Source of the DNA: Hymenopus coronatus
Lineage: Eukaryota > Arthropoda > Insecta > Mantodea > Hymenopodidae
Direction of reading: 5' to 3'
DNA: 64,000 nucleotides
Assembly: GCA_030762935.1 (NCBI GenBank)
Contig: CM060896.1
Coordinates: 14,682,027-14,746,026 of the forward strand
Positions 45,431 through 56,800 of the stretch are shown here, piece after piece. The position numbers and the translations under genes were made by a program. Each line of letters opens with the position of its first letter. Positions within the stretch are counted from its first letter, which is position 1. A model generated the notes under the pieces. The model ran no database searches. It was not told where the DNA came from and worked only from the letters and a program-made list of their open reading frames with translations.

Positions 45431-45589
45431 TGTGGAAAGAATTAGCAACCAGGATTTGTTTGTTTGTAATAAAATATCTTTTATAAATATTACTTTATTT
45501 TTACATGAATTCTAGATATCATGGTGTAGTGGGTTAATAATACTCCCAAAAATGCAGTGGGGTTTTAAAAACTAAAATAATAAAACAGT

Positions 45590-45726
45590 TTGTTTATTTG
45601 ACAAGCTGATTAATTACATGAAACATGTTTCTAAGAAAAAATCCCAAGTGTTGTTTAGTGTAATTAACTCGTCAAATTAAATGAGTATAAAAACACTGTT
45701 TTCAAACTTCTATGATAAGAAAAGCA
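45590..45726 (+). mobile_element. Penelope-like 3' end P8
   Basis: GAAACATGTTTCTAAG, then CCCAAGTGTTGTTTAGTGTA and ACACTGTTTTCAAACTTCTA. Matches the 3' end of P2 and the inverse of P2's left end. No coding part. It lies about 270 bp before exon 10. Confidence 0.7.
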
Positions 45727-45994
45727 GAATAAAACAGCTGTTTAGCAGTGCTCATTATTCTCATTATAGGCCCTAAGAATTGAAACTTATGAATCACTTC
45801 TGATTCGAGTTTCATTGAAAACAAATTAAGCTTTTGAAATTTCGTGTTTCTACAATTTTCATTGTTCTCTGTATCATAATACCAACAGATATGACAGTGA
45901 TCCAGAGAACAAAAGTTCTTAACTAAAAGTACATAATATTGGTATTGTTATTACATTAAAATTGCTGAATATTAACATATTTAATTGTTTGCAG

Positions 45995-46112
45995 TGCATC
46001 CAGTGATGATGCGCTTCTTAGTCCCAACAAAGCAGATGTCACTGCAAGGAGCGACACGACAGAGAGCAAGACTGAGTCACTGCCCAACAATGACAGCAAC
46101 CTGCAGGATAAG
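45995..46112 (+). CDS. PHLDB: PHLDB/LL5 exon 10, last one seen in window
   Basis: 118 nt. Acceptor TTAATTGTTTGCAG ends at 45994 and donor GTAAGG starts at 46113. One base completes a Ser codon, then 39 codons of disordered Ser/Asp/Asn-rich sequence (SSDDALLSPNKADV, TESLPNNDSNLQDK), ending in phase 0. This parallels the linker before the C-terminal coiled coil in PHLDB1. No PH-domain block (for example the KxWKKRWFVFD signature) or RPLTRYLP block was found in the remaining 17.9 kb, so the C terminus must lie downstream. An RNase H-type LINE on the opposite strand begins within about 50 bp of the donor. Confidence 0.85.
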
Positions 46113-46139
46113 GTAAGGCTTTTTATTATCCTTGTGCTG

Positions 46140-47515
46140 CATTGGCAAGAGTGTTGTGCCGTGGTATGTACATGTTGAGCAGTTGGCAGTGAAGCCATTT
46201 GCTCTCTTGCATTCCAGTATTTTGATGTTATATTATCAGGTTGACTAAAGGTTGGGCAGCGCAGTAGATGGTTTCCATCCATATCTTCTTTAAGTGTACA
46301 GAAAGGACACAGAGGGGATCTCACTATACCAATCCAGAATAAATGTTTATTGAGACAGTCATGGCCTGTTAGGAGTCTAAAAGTTGCTACAGAGGATTTT
46401 CTTGGTAATGTAGTGATTCTGGTCGTGTTATTACATAAATTATCCCATGGTTTTCCTTTTGTTTGTAATATGTTATCTTCTTAGATTTTGTTATTATATG
46501 TTGATATAATGATTCTTTTAGAGTGATAACTTATTGGATCAGATGAATTTGATATAATTTTACTACCTTTCTTGGCTAGAAAGTCAGCTGTTTCATTACC
46601 CTGAATTCTGCAATGTGCTGGTATCCATTGAAGTATTAATCTTTTATTTAAATTCATTAGTTGTTTTATGATTTTGCGGCATTCTGCAATATTTAGGTCA
46701 TTAGTTGTGTATCAGATGTTATGGATATAATAGTTGCTTTAGAGTCAGATAATAGTACATCTTTTTCAAATTTATTTATATGATATAGTAGGTTTTGTAA
46801 GCTCTGAAGTATTGCCAAAATCTCTCTATCAAAATTTATAGTATTTAAACTTAATCTTCTGTAGATAGACAAGAGAGGGCATATTACACCTGCACCAGTA
46901 CCACTATTATTTGGTAAGCTAGAACCGTCAGTATAAACATGTAGCCATTCATTGGTAGGGTATCTTAACACACGAAGAGGTTTCAGATGTTGAAAATTCT
47001 TCAGCTAAGTGTAGATAGTGTGCAAAATCAAATAGTTCTAACGGGTTAATATTTATTTGTATATTTTATTTTAAGTAAGGAAGTTTTAATCTATGTTTGA
47101 CTTCTTTGACTTTATTAAGGAAACTTTGATGATTTTTTAAGTTTACTTGTGGTTTTCTTTTTTCCCAGTAATTAAAAGGTAGTCTGATTAATTTTTCATA
47201 TTGTAAGATGGCTGCTTATTCAATGTCAAGTTCAAGTCTTGGATTATTTTTTTAAAATTTGTAGAACAAGTACTGGGGTAGTTTTAACAGCTCCAGTTAC
47301 TAGGCGAAGAATTTGATTTTGCAGAATATTAAGTTTTTCTGTATTTGCAGTTATTAGTATCTCTTTAAAATATTTAAATGCTGGTTTAATATACATCTTG
47401 TAAAAAGTGTTTAAAGTTTGTGTAGTGCTTCCCCATTTCTTGCCTGCCAGTCTTTTTAATAGTGGTAATTTTTGAACCGTACATAAATGTAGAACTTTAT
47501 GCAGTCAACACAGTG
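46140..47515 (-). pseudogene. LINE-A (RNase H type) 3' half
   Basis: Minus strand, from 47515 down: LKRLAGKKWGSTTQTLNTFY, YIKPAFKYFKEILITAN, LQNQILRLVTGAVKTTPVLV; then RNase H at about 46960-46690 (LRYPTNEWLHVYTDGSSLPN, GAGVICPLLS, VLLSDSKATIISITSD); then a Cys-rich tail RSPLCPFCTLKEDMDGNHLL. The GxxxG and TDGS residues are kept, but stops are present. The uninterrupted stretch near 47200 shows what the 18-kb copy lost. Inserted just after exon 10. Confidence 0.88.
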
Positions 47516-47951
47516 ATTTGGGTACACCAACCTTAGAGACCAAATGAGGATGTTGCAAAAGCAAGTGAGCATCATAAGTAACCAAGGCAATATGTATAGA
47601 AGCTGCTAATAAATGCTTGGTTTTAAATGTTAATTAGATAGGTGTTCAGTTTCTAGCAGAAATTTCCTTAATAATGCCAAAATATGAAATTGATTGACAG
47701 CAAAATCATTAGAGCCAAAAGGCTGTGATTCACAATACAATAACAAAATTACCGAAGTTATAAATAGGAATTCCGTTTCTACCCTCTTTGGAACCACATT
47801 GTTTTTTTAAACCAGAATGTACTCTAAATGGTTATTGACATAAATAAATGAAGCTGTTCAGAATCCTTTTTGTACTATGTGATAGACAATACAAATTGAA
47901 ATGTAAGTTACATGATTTTTAGTTTCAGGCAAGCACTTAGGTTGTGAATAA

Positions 47952-47984
<33 letters not shown>

Positions 47985-48131
47985 GATGATGATGATGATG
48001 ATGATAAATGACAATGCTATAGTGGTTTGCAATATGATAATAAAATAATAACAATAAGTTTTTTATTTTTTTTTTAAGAAAGTATCAAAGCTTATGACTT
48101 ATCTGCAGACAATGCCTGCCCAAATATGATA
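47516..48131. other. Intron with GAT microsatellite
   Basis: (GAT)n tracts at 47953-48005; the rest is AT-rich without features. Confidence 0.65.
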
Positions 48132-49569
48132 CGAGGACAGTCCCAGAAGTACCCGACCTGACGTATAGATAGCTGTTTCAGACAACAACGGTGATAAAAA
48201 GTAATAACCTTAGAAAGCTTAAGTTTGAATAGAATAATTTCTGAGTTGGATTTGTAACACTAAAGTATCACTTGCATATAGTTTTGCCAGACCAGTTTCC
48301 AACTGAAACCATCAACAATGAAGCCCACATGGCTTCAAAACCAGTCTGGCAAAACTATATGTAAGTGATACTTAAGAGTTACAGTTCCAACTCAAAAATT
48401 ATTCTACTCATACGTATCACTGTTAAAATTGTTGTTAAGTTTGAAATTTTGACACTTTTACATTGTTTAGGTTTGCTAGCCATCATCAGTGAATGCTCTT
48501 AGTGAATTTGTAAACATGTAGAAAATGGTCATCATTATGTGATACAATACTTTCATTTGAAAGGTCTTAGTCCAATTAATGTTAAAGCTGAGCTAGATTC
48601 TACTTTGGGGGAGTCTGCTCCTTTGTTTTCAATGGTGAAATATTGGGTGGCAGAGTCAAAGTGTGGCCATGCGAGCTGCCAAGACGAACATCGCAGTGGT
48701 CGACCAGTCCAGAAATTGTAAAGAAAATCCACAAAATGGTATTGGATGACCGTGGACTGAAAGTGTGTGAGCTAGCAGACATTGCAGGCATTTCAAAAGG
48801 TTCTGTACATCGCATACTCACTGAAAATATGAGAAAGTTGTGTGCTGCATTTGCTCGCAATAGAACAAAAACAGTGTCATGAGGATATTTCAGTCAAGTG
48901 TTTGGCGATGTTTTGCTGCAATAAAGTTTAGTTTTTTGTGTCAACTTATAACAATGGATGAAACCGAGGTCCATCACTTGACACCTGAGACAAAGGAACA
49001 ATCAAAACAGTGGATGGAAGGGGAGATTTGGCTCCAAAGAAGGCGAAGACAGTTCCATCTGCAGACAAGGTAATGGCATCAGTTTTCTGAGACGTACACA
49101 GGATAATTTTCATTGATTATCTCAAAAAAGGAAAAGTAATCAATGGTGAATATTATGTGAACTTGTTACAGAAGTGATAAAATGGAGCAAAAATGGCCAA
49201 ATTTAGCAAAAAAGAAAGTTTTGTCTCATCAAGACACCAGTTCACACATCCATTATTCCATGGCCAAAATCAATGAGTTAAAGTTCAAATTGCTTCCTAT
49301 TCACCAGATTTAGCTCCCTCTGATTATGTTTTGTTTGTTTCCAAACTTGAAGAAATGGCTTGGTGGGAGAAGATTTGCCTACAATGAAGAGATGGAGTCT
49401 GCAGTTGATGGCTATTTTGCTGACCTCGATAGTTCTCACCATAAACGGGATAGAAGCTATTGAACATCACTGGGAAAAGTGTATTGAGCTGAAAAGAGAC
49501 TATGTAGACAAATAAAGATGTTTTTCCCCAAAATTTGTATGCTTTCTGTGTTAGGTGGGACAGCCCTCA
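48132..49569 (+). pseudogene. mariner relic T5, near full length, with Penelope insert
   Basis: Ends CGAGGACAGTCCCAGAAGTA and the complement of TGAGGGCTGTCCCACCTAAC, each next to TA. Coding blocks: VIQYFHLKGLSPINVKAELD, SCQDEHRSGRPVQKL, KKIHKMVLDDRGLKVCELAD and IAGISKGSVHRILTENMRKL. Then ITMDETEVHHLTPETKEQSK (first Asp), an FIDYLKKGKVINGEYY-like block, a HQDTSSHIH-like block where HQDNAPAH is expected (second Asp), and LAPSDYVLF (third Asp). Several stops and frameshifts. Sequence at about 48205-48430 is foreign. Confidence 0.88.
48206..48428. mobile_element. Penelope-like terminal palindrome P9 inside mariner T5
   Basis: About 80-bp arms (48215-48298 and 48335-48422) are inverse copies: ATAGTTTTGCCAGACCAGTT / AACCAGTCTGGCAAAACTAT. 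The centre keeps CATCAACAATGAAGCCCACA. The arms match the PLE ends at 41410-41530 and 19940-20110. No endonuclease is left. Confidence 0.85.
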
Positions 49570-50502
49570 TATGCTTGCTCAGCACATAATCTGAGTACTA
49601 TTTTTAGAGTAAAAAAAGTGTTAGATTGTTCCTTTATTAAAAGAAAATATATAGTGGACAAGAGAGACAACTGCCTTCTTTCTTACTTCCATTTCTCTCT
49701 TTTCCTTTACTATCTCTTACTTATAGATAATTAGGAATATTTGCATATAGTGAAGCAATATTGTACATTGAGTTTTAAAATGTTTGAAATTGTCTTTTAC
49801 TTGTATATTTGAGTTTCGTCAGCAGACCTGAACTAACCTGAACAACATCTCCATTACTGGCATTACTGCTGTTCTCTCTGGTGTCTTTTATCTCCTACTG
49901 GTAACAATTCCCTCCACTAATTTAGAGGATCTGATATGCATGTGATAGCACATGCTGCTGACCAAATACAGAAGCCCTACCCTAACTGCTGCATCTTCTA
50001 AATTTTATGTTTTCTTCTTCTTGCTGCTTTAACCCAATCAAATCATATGATGAGTTGTACTATAGTAATGGCTTTTAAATCGCATGATGGGCAAAGCTTG
50101 CTAGCATGCACTGGTCAAAAAACAACATATATTTGCATTGTTAACTATCTGCATATCTCTTTAGAAAACTAATGAGTAGAAAAGCTAATACTGTTGGCAC
50201 CATGAGAATAAATAGGAGGATATATCTCATAGTAAAGTGAAATATGAAATTAGCTATGTGAAAGGCTAGCACACTTGCTTATTTTCCTATCAGTGAAATA
50301 CAATCAGGCAAGCAATGAAGGAAAGATCAGACAGTCAGAGAGGAGGTAAAGAAACCAAAGTGTGCCCTTGAGTACTACAGGGTGGCACACGAAAAACTGG
50401 CACCAAGTACAGGCTGCCCATCTGCCAATTACCCACAAATTGTTGCCTGCAACAAGCAGATACAACAACAAATATGTAAACATGTATTAATTAGATCATA
50501 AA
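49570..50502. other. Intron, nothing recognised
   Basis: AT-rich to neutral composition. No motif or shared repeat identified. Confidence 0.6.
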
Positions 50503-51396
50503 AAAAATCTGATGTGTACCATTCACATGACTTTCTCTATATCCCTGCAACAAATTATTCTTGAAAAGCTTATACTTCTATTTACTTCGTGCTAATCAGA
50601 AAAAATTAGCAGAAATAGTCTTATTACTTGCTTCCTTGTAAGTAGAAGCGAAATAAGGGACTACCATAGGTTAAAGTGATAGTCAAAAGCTGGTTGCTAA
50701 GTCAATGAAGTTCCTTTGTTTATATGGATAGGAGTTGACAAGTTCCTGTATGAGAAAAGTATAAGTTTTTCATAGCAGAAACCAAATATAAGGAATGTCT
50801 CAAAAATGAAGAACTCCACAAAAAAATGTATATAACCTAAATTATGTGTTTTAACGTGCTCTACATTTTTTGTGTAGTAAGTTTTTGTCCATCTCTTACG
50901 GTTTAGCAGTTATTCAAAATTCAGTAAAATTCATCCAGAATAAACTACTTTTCAGAGGCTATTCCCAGAAAATTCAAGATATACATTTTATTTGTCAGGT
51001 AAATATGTTTAATATACAAAATTTTAATCAAAATCGTTAGAGCCATTTTTGAGAAAATCAAAATTTTCGAAAAAAGTTCCATGTAAAGGGTAGTGGGGGG
51101 TGGGGGGATTTTTCTCAAAATCTTCGTGTCACATCCCTGGAAGATACTAAACTTAAATACCAAGTTTGGTATTTTACCGACTTTTTGTTTTTGAGTTATC
51201 GTGTTCACAGACACATGGACACAAACACACACACACACACATGCACACACACACACACAGACCTTTTTGTGAAAATGCTTTTTTTGTATATTGGGGACCC
51301 TAAAACATATATTTCCAGTGAAATCTCGATATTGAATTTTTGGGGGAGTGCAGTACCTTCTCTATACACTATGTACATAGTGCATATAGAGAAAGT
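50503..51396 (-). mobile_element. Helentron-like repeat, full length
   Basis: A well-preserved copy: hairpin end ATCTGATGTGTACCATTCACAT, core (CA)n at 51220-51260, and 5' palindrome TCTCTATACACTATGTACAT..AGAGAAAGT. Useful as a reference for the family's ends. Confidence 0.92.
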
Positions 51397-51469
51397 AAAA
51401 ATAATAAATAAGCTAAATGTAAAAATTCTATATTTGCTGAATTGATCTTGTTTTTTACATTATATTAGG

Positions 51470-52170
51470 TGCTGAAAATGACCTCCTTGTGCTTCAGTGC
51501 ACTTTTGTGCATGCCCTAACATATTAATATACCTACACTTTGTGTGCTCTGATGTATCAATTCTTAAAGTTTCATTATGTCCTTCAAGCTGGGTTACCTA
51601 TTTGCATATACTTTTCCCTTTAGAGTGCCCCACAGATAAAAATCACAAGTGATTAGGTTCAGCAAATATGGCAGCCAAATCCTTTTCTGACAGTCTGTGA
51701 ATCTTTCATGAATTTGTGAGATTGACTCACGTGAACTATGACAGGTAACCCCATCTGGTGGAAAGAAGTATATGTACATTCATGGGGGGGGGGGATCAAC
51801 TGGGCATAAAATTCCTCAAAAAATTTGCATATATGCATCAGTGTTAACTGTTATTTGAAAAAATATGGGACTCACAAACCTACTTGCTGACATGGTGCAC
51901 CATACTCAATTTATTCACTGTGAAGACGTTCCTTATTAATGTATAGGGATTGTTTGTCACCAGTATATGGTTTCTGGGATGACAATAGATGGCAATTGGC
52001 AGGTAACCATAAGCCAGTTTTTCGTACACCATCTTGTAGAAGAAAATGGGACCATTGGGAGATTTCAATTTGTAAAATAAGGTTTTGTGTCCTTGTGACA
52101 GCTAAAGATTGCAGGGATGTATTTTTCTGTGTGCTACACATGTGCATATTCAGTACATGAGTTTAAACTG
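51470..52170 (-). pseudogene. Tc1/mariner-like transposase relic T6, C-terminal
   Basis: Minus strand frames read FFPPDGVTCHSSRESISQIH (compare QQDGAxxHxxR, second catalytic Asp), then LLNLITCDFYLWGTLKGKVY (third Asp, xPDFFLWGxLKxxVY type), and CTEAQGGHFQ near 51480. Frames upstream (51880-52150) hold other broken pieces (PYTLIRNVFTVN). Stops throughout. Confidence 0.75.
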
Positions 52171-53179
52171 CATGCCATTTAGAACCAATGTTACTATCAG
52201 CTGCTTCAAACTGTAATAAGAGATCAATGTTAGAGGTTGACTTTCACCCCAAATATATCAAGCTACAGACATTTCCCAAAACGTATTTCACCCACAGACA
52301 AGAAAGACAAAATTGGAATAAGGATAATATAGAGACTGTGTAATAGAGCGACAGGTATAGAGCCAGTAGACCACATTAGATCTTAATCCTAATTTTGTAC
52401 CAATAGCACTGCTACATGCCAAAGTGATCTTTACGTCTTAAAGCTTTATGTTCCAAATGTTTATCTCACCACAGCTGTGATCCAGGATTATTCCTAGATC
52501 CTTGGTTGTAGTAGATGAGCTAACTTCATTCCAAAGGGCTCTTGGAAACTAATGAGCCCTCTTTTGTCAGTGAAAGTTACAAGCTTGGTTTTGGCAGTAT
52601 TGATTGATAAGTCAACCCTGAGATGCCACCTTTCCACTTTACATAGCAAGCCCTCAATGAGCTTGCAGACTGACTAGAAAAGTTACCAGAATATCCTTGT
52701 ACATACACATTACTATCAATGAATCCTGTTTAGTAGACTATCACAGGCACAAGTAGTTGGTAATGATGTACTCATCTGAGAACATCTTCAGGACACAGTA
52801 GTCCACAACTTAACATCATTGAAAGCTATCAGAGCCTGACATCCTTCAAGGCCAGTTATTATCCACTCTATGAGCACATCACTCACCTTTGTTTGATTTT
52901 TAGACAATCTGTGACAGACTTCATGATTATACAATAAAAGGTCCCTTCTATGTCCAAGTAAACAGTCTAGGCCAATTGTTGCTGATCCAGAGCCCTCTAT
53001 AGTTAAACTATAATAGATGCCTGACTGCTATGCATACTGATTGCTGTGCAAATGTCAATAGATCAACACATAATTTCTTTTATATACATACAGAACTGTC
53101 AGTAAAATTTAAATGTGCTGTAGATGGAAATTATGAATGAAGAAACATGGCAATGCTGTATATTGTCACCAAGGTCACC

Positions 53180-53934
53180 TTTACTAATCCGCAAGTAACA
53201 GGCAAGAGCGAAAGATGGAGTGGGGAGTGTATAAAAATTGTATTGCTGTATTAGCATTATTTAATTGTAGAAAGTGAGCTAAGGAATTTTTTTCAACACT
53301 AAAACTCTTGGCATCAATGAACGATTTGTGTTTTGGACAATTGCATGGTTTAAAGAAACAGGCACAGCTGTTGATCACGTCAGATGTGGCCATCTAGGTG
53401 TGCACGCACAAAAGAAGTTGTGAACATTGTTTATGCAAGGATTTAATGCAACCCTTTGTGTAAACAAACAAACAATTTTGTCTCATGAAATGAACATCTC
53501 TTCACACGCTCAGTCACATTTTTGTTTTGTTTAAGGATCTTTTCATGCTAGTGCCTATAAAAGATACACAAGGCATTTGCTAACTGAAAAATTAAAGGAG
53601 ATTTGCCAGCTTTGATCCCAGCTTTGTTAATAAATTATGGGGAGAGAAAAAGCACACAGCAGTGGTTGGCAACTAATGTCCCACAGTTCATCACTGCTTC
53701 TGACTGGCCTAGCGGAAGTCCAAAACTCAGTCCACTGGATTATTCTCTATGGCAGAAGTCCAAGGTAATAACATGTCAAAAGAAGCACTGCAATATTGAG
53801 ATGCTAATCATGTTTGCTGTCAAGAAAATTCCACTGGACATGATTTGTGCAGCTATTGATGAGTGCCCTAAACGTCTTTGCTGCTTGTTGCCGCACATGG
53901 TGATCACTTCGAATGATCATTTTGTAGCATTTTT
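53180..53934 (+). pseudogene. Tc1/mariner-like transposase relic T7
   Basis: FKETGTAVDHVRCGHL near 53355 recalls the ETGSxxDRxRSGRP linker. The frame from 53603 reads NYGERKSTQQWLATNVPQFI, SDWPSGSPKLSPLDYSLWQK (third catalytic Asp, SPDLxPLDYxLW type), HCNIEMLI, KKIPLDMICAAIDECPKRLC. N-terminal and middle parts are decayed. The following repeat starts right at its 3' end. Confidence 0.78.
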
Positions 53935-54772
53935 ACTTTCTCTACACTACTATGTAAATAGTGTATAGAGAAGGTATTGTATTGCACCCAAAAATTTGAT
54001 ACCCAGAATTCACTGGAAATAGACGTTTAGAGTCCCCAGTATCCAAAAAAAAAAAAAAGCATTTTCAGAAAAAGGTCCATGGGGGTATGTGCTTGAGTGC
54101 GTGATAACTCAAAAACGATAAATCAATAAAATGCCAAACTTTGTATTTAAGTTTAGTATCTTCCAGGTATGCAACACAAACTACCCTCTACATGGAAAAA
54201 ATTTAGAAAATTTTTATTTTCTCAAAAATGGGTCTAACGATTTTGACTAAAATACTGTATATCAAAGATATTTACATGGCAAATAAAATGTATATCTTGA
54301 ATTTTCTAGGAATAGTCTCTAAAAATCTCTTTATTCTGAATGATTTTTGCTGAATTTTGCACAACTGGCAAATCATAAGAGATAGACAAAAAGTTAGTAT
54401 ATAAAAAATGTGAATCATGTTAAAACACACAATTTATGTCATATTTATTTCTTTTATTGAATTGACCATTTCTGAGATGTTCCTTGTTATTTACTTCAGA
54501 TTTAAAATATTTAAACTTTTTTTCACACTGAAAGTTGCAAACTCCTAGACCTGCATATGGATTTCAACCACATGGCAACTGGCTTTTAAAAGATATGATA
54601 TCATTCTAGCCTACTGTATTCTCTTATTTTCCTTCTACTTACAAGAAAGCATGTAATTAAGACAATTTCTGCTAATGCATTTTTCAATTATCATAAAGCA
54701 GATATAAGAATAACAATATATTTGTTACAGTGATGTAGAAAAAGTCATGTGAATGGAACATATCAGATTTTT
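53935..54772 (+). mobile_element. Helentron-like repeat, full length, inside LINE-C region
   Basis: ACTTTCTCTACACTACTATG at the start, CACCCAAAAATTTGATACCC block, a short TG core, and ATGTGAATGGAACATATCAG hairpin end. Internally similar to the copies at 55470 and 59738. Confidence 0.88.
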
Positions 54773-55469
54773 CATGTTTTCAGAATATATGTATATTAAT
54801 GGATTTGCATAGTTTTATTTAGTAGTATATGCACTGAAAGTATTGACGGAACTTATGTCAGAATTGTGTTTTTACTTTTCCAAGATCTTCAAAAGGAAGT
54901 AAGACTAATGAGACAAATGACTTCTAGTTTGCTATAGATCCACCCACCAGATTTTGGTATTAATGCTACTTTAGACATCTGCCAAAGGGAGTACCTGCAA
55001 GCCAGGTATGGTCTAAAAATCCTTATTAGGACCAGATAAGAAAACTCCTGCCCTAGAAATGTTGCGTCCACTCCTGGGCTTGAGTAAATGAGGAAATGAA
55101 GTATTTCTCAACTTATGTACCTGTTGTGTAATTTCTTGCTAGTCAATTTCAAATGCCATCGAGTTCACCTGGGTATCAGTGATCTCCAAGTCAGGAAAGC
55201 AGGTCTTAAGGTCTTCATTGGGAGCTTCCAGAGAACCCAGTCTAGATCTAGTATCTAAATTCAGCAGTCAGTACAGTCCAGTTTTTCATTTTCTATGGAG
55301 CTATAGAAATGTCTCGAAATTCTGAAAGACCTCCTTAATTTTGTCTTACTAAACCTCTGGGCTGAAGCATAGTTAATTGAAACCTGTGCACTAAATGTTA
55401 CTACCTTCAGGAACAATTCCCATCCACCAGATCATCACCTCAATCTTTTGGACAGATCCAGTTGTTTTT

Positions 55470-56370
55470 ACTTTCTCTTGCCCCGTATGTACAGTGTACA
55501 TAGGGATAGAGAAGTATTGCATTCCACCCAAAAATTTGATGTGGAGATTTCACTGGAAATACATGTTTTAGGACCCCCTGAATCCAAAAAAAGTATTTCC
55601 AGAAAAAGGTCTGTGTGTGTGTGTGTATGTGTCCATGTGTCTGTGAACATGATAACTCAAAAACGAAAAGTAGCTAAAATACCAAACTTGTTATTTAAGT
55701 CCAGTATCTTCCAGGGATGCGACACAAAGATTTTGAGAAAAATCCCCCCACCCCGAACTACCCTTTACATGAACTTTTTTCGAAAATTTTGATTTTCTTA
55801 AAAATGGCTCTAACGATTTTGATTAAAATATTGTATATTAAAGATATTTACCTGACAAATAAAATGTATATCTTGAATTTTCTGGGAATATCTTCTGAAG
55901 ACTGTTTATTCTGGATGAATTTTGCTTAATTTGGCATAACTAATAAACCGTAAGAGATAGACAAAAACTTACTATACAAAAACTGTAGGCCTTGTTAAAA
56001 TACACAATTTATGCAAATACATTTTTTTTGTGGAGCTTACCGTTTTCGAGGTATTCATTGTTATTAGTTTCAGTTGTGAAGTACTTATACTTTTCTCAGA
56101 CGGGAATGTCCGTTTTTCTTTTGTTCTACTCCTGGCCAAGAAAAGAAGCAATTTGTAATGACAATCGCTTAACGAAAGATTTTAAAACATTTGACTATCG
56201 ATTTAGCTTAGTGTGTTCCCTTATTTTCTTCCTACTTATAAGGAACTAAGTAATAAGAACATTGTGCTGAATACCTCAATTAACAAGGTGCAGAAAGAAG
56301 AATAATCTTATGTAAGAAGTTTGTAGAACGGCTAGAGAAAGTCATGTGAGTGTAACACATAAGATTTTTT
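55470..56370 (+). mobile_element. Helentron-like repeat, full length
   Basis: 5' palindrome TACAGTGTACATA, (GT)n core at 55609-55635, the ACCCTTTACATGAACTTTTT block, and 3' AGAGAAAGTCATGTGAGTGT plus T run. Same orientation as the previous copy. Confidence 0.9.
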
Positions 56371-56800
56371 AAATACACATTTATATATTGCATCTCAGTA
56401 ATAGTATAGAAAATTAAATCATCAATGTTGGTAATTTCAAATTTTTTAATGGTATAGAAAGTTTTCATTTTGAGTGAACACTTTACATAACTTTAAACCT
56501 TGTAACATTCACTGCCACAAAAGCTGATGGTAGTTTCTTAAAATATTTTATGCAAATATACCCAAATATTTTTTAATCATACAATGTCATTATTAAATGC
56601 CAGCCAATAAAAGACAATATAAAGAAACCTTATTAAGCGCTGTGCTGTGCAAGTGTGAGACCCAGTTGGGTTAACAGTTCTAGATCCCAAGGGCTACATG
56701 GTACGGTGATAGAAAAGTTGTGCATAAGGCCTATTTATTTATTAGATTACTTTATTGAATCACTCAATTGTGCATTTATATTAATAACATTGTGCAGTTT
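56371..56800. other. Intron, nothing recognised
   Basis: AT-rich spacer between two repeat copies. Confidence 0.55.

Larger units (their letters stand above)
454..46112 (+). other. PHLDB: PHLDB/LL5 gene locus, middle part (10 exons, 9 introns)
   Basis: The ten exons above join without a phase conflict: 1 + 576 x 3 nt. The protein order is disordered linker (exons 1-2), central coiled coil (3-7), a second conserved helix (8-9) and a linker (10). PHLDB/LL5 proteins are cortical scaffolds. The C-terminal PH domain binds phosphoinositides, and the coiled coils gather CLASP, ELKS and liprin to hold microtubule ends near the basal membrane. This is family knowledge; only the coiled-coil part is visible here. 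Intron sizes from 5' to 3' are about 3.4, 3.7, 3.4, 4.3, 0.15, 10.0, 7.7, 3.1 and 8.3 kb, swollen by mobile DNA. Confidence 0.9.
52230..55450 (-). pseudogene. LINE-C relic split by mariner T7 and a Helentron-like repeat
   Basis: Minus strand. The 5' piece (about 55450-54870) contains SSPGVDATFLGQEFSYL, ACRYSLWQMSKVALIPKSGG and ICLISLTSF, the RT entry of R1/I-type LINEs (IPKPG...RPISLTSF). The 3' piece (about 52995-52230) continues LDIEGTFDC (first Asp, LDIEGAFD type), VQGYSGNF... and KPSLSLSLTKEGSLVS-like blocks with many stops. Between them lie T7 (53180-53934) and a full repeat (53935-54772). Old and heavily decayed. Confidence 0.7.

Noticed and set aside
50945..51445. Cys/Val-rich and His/Thr-rich frames at the CA tract
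   Set aside because: Same cause: microsatellite core of the Helentron-like repeat read in different frames.
53603..53968. 121-codon ORF as a host gene
   Set aside because: It carries the mariner/Tc1 C-terminal motif SPKLSPLDYSLW and sits in a decayed transposon.
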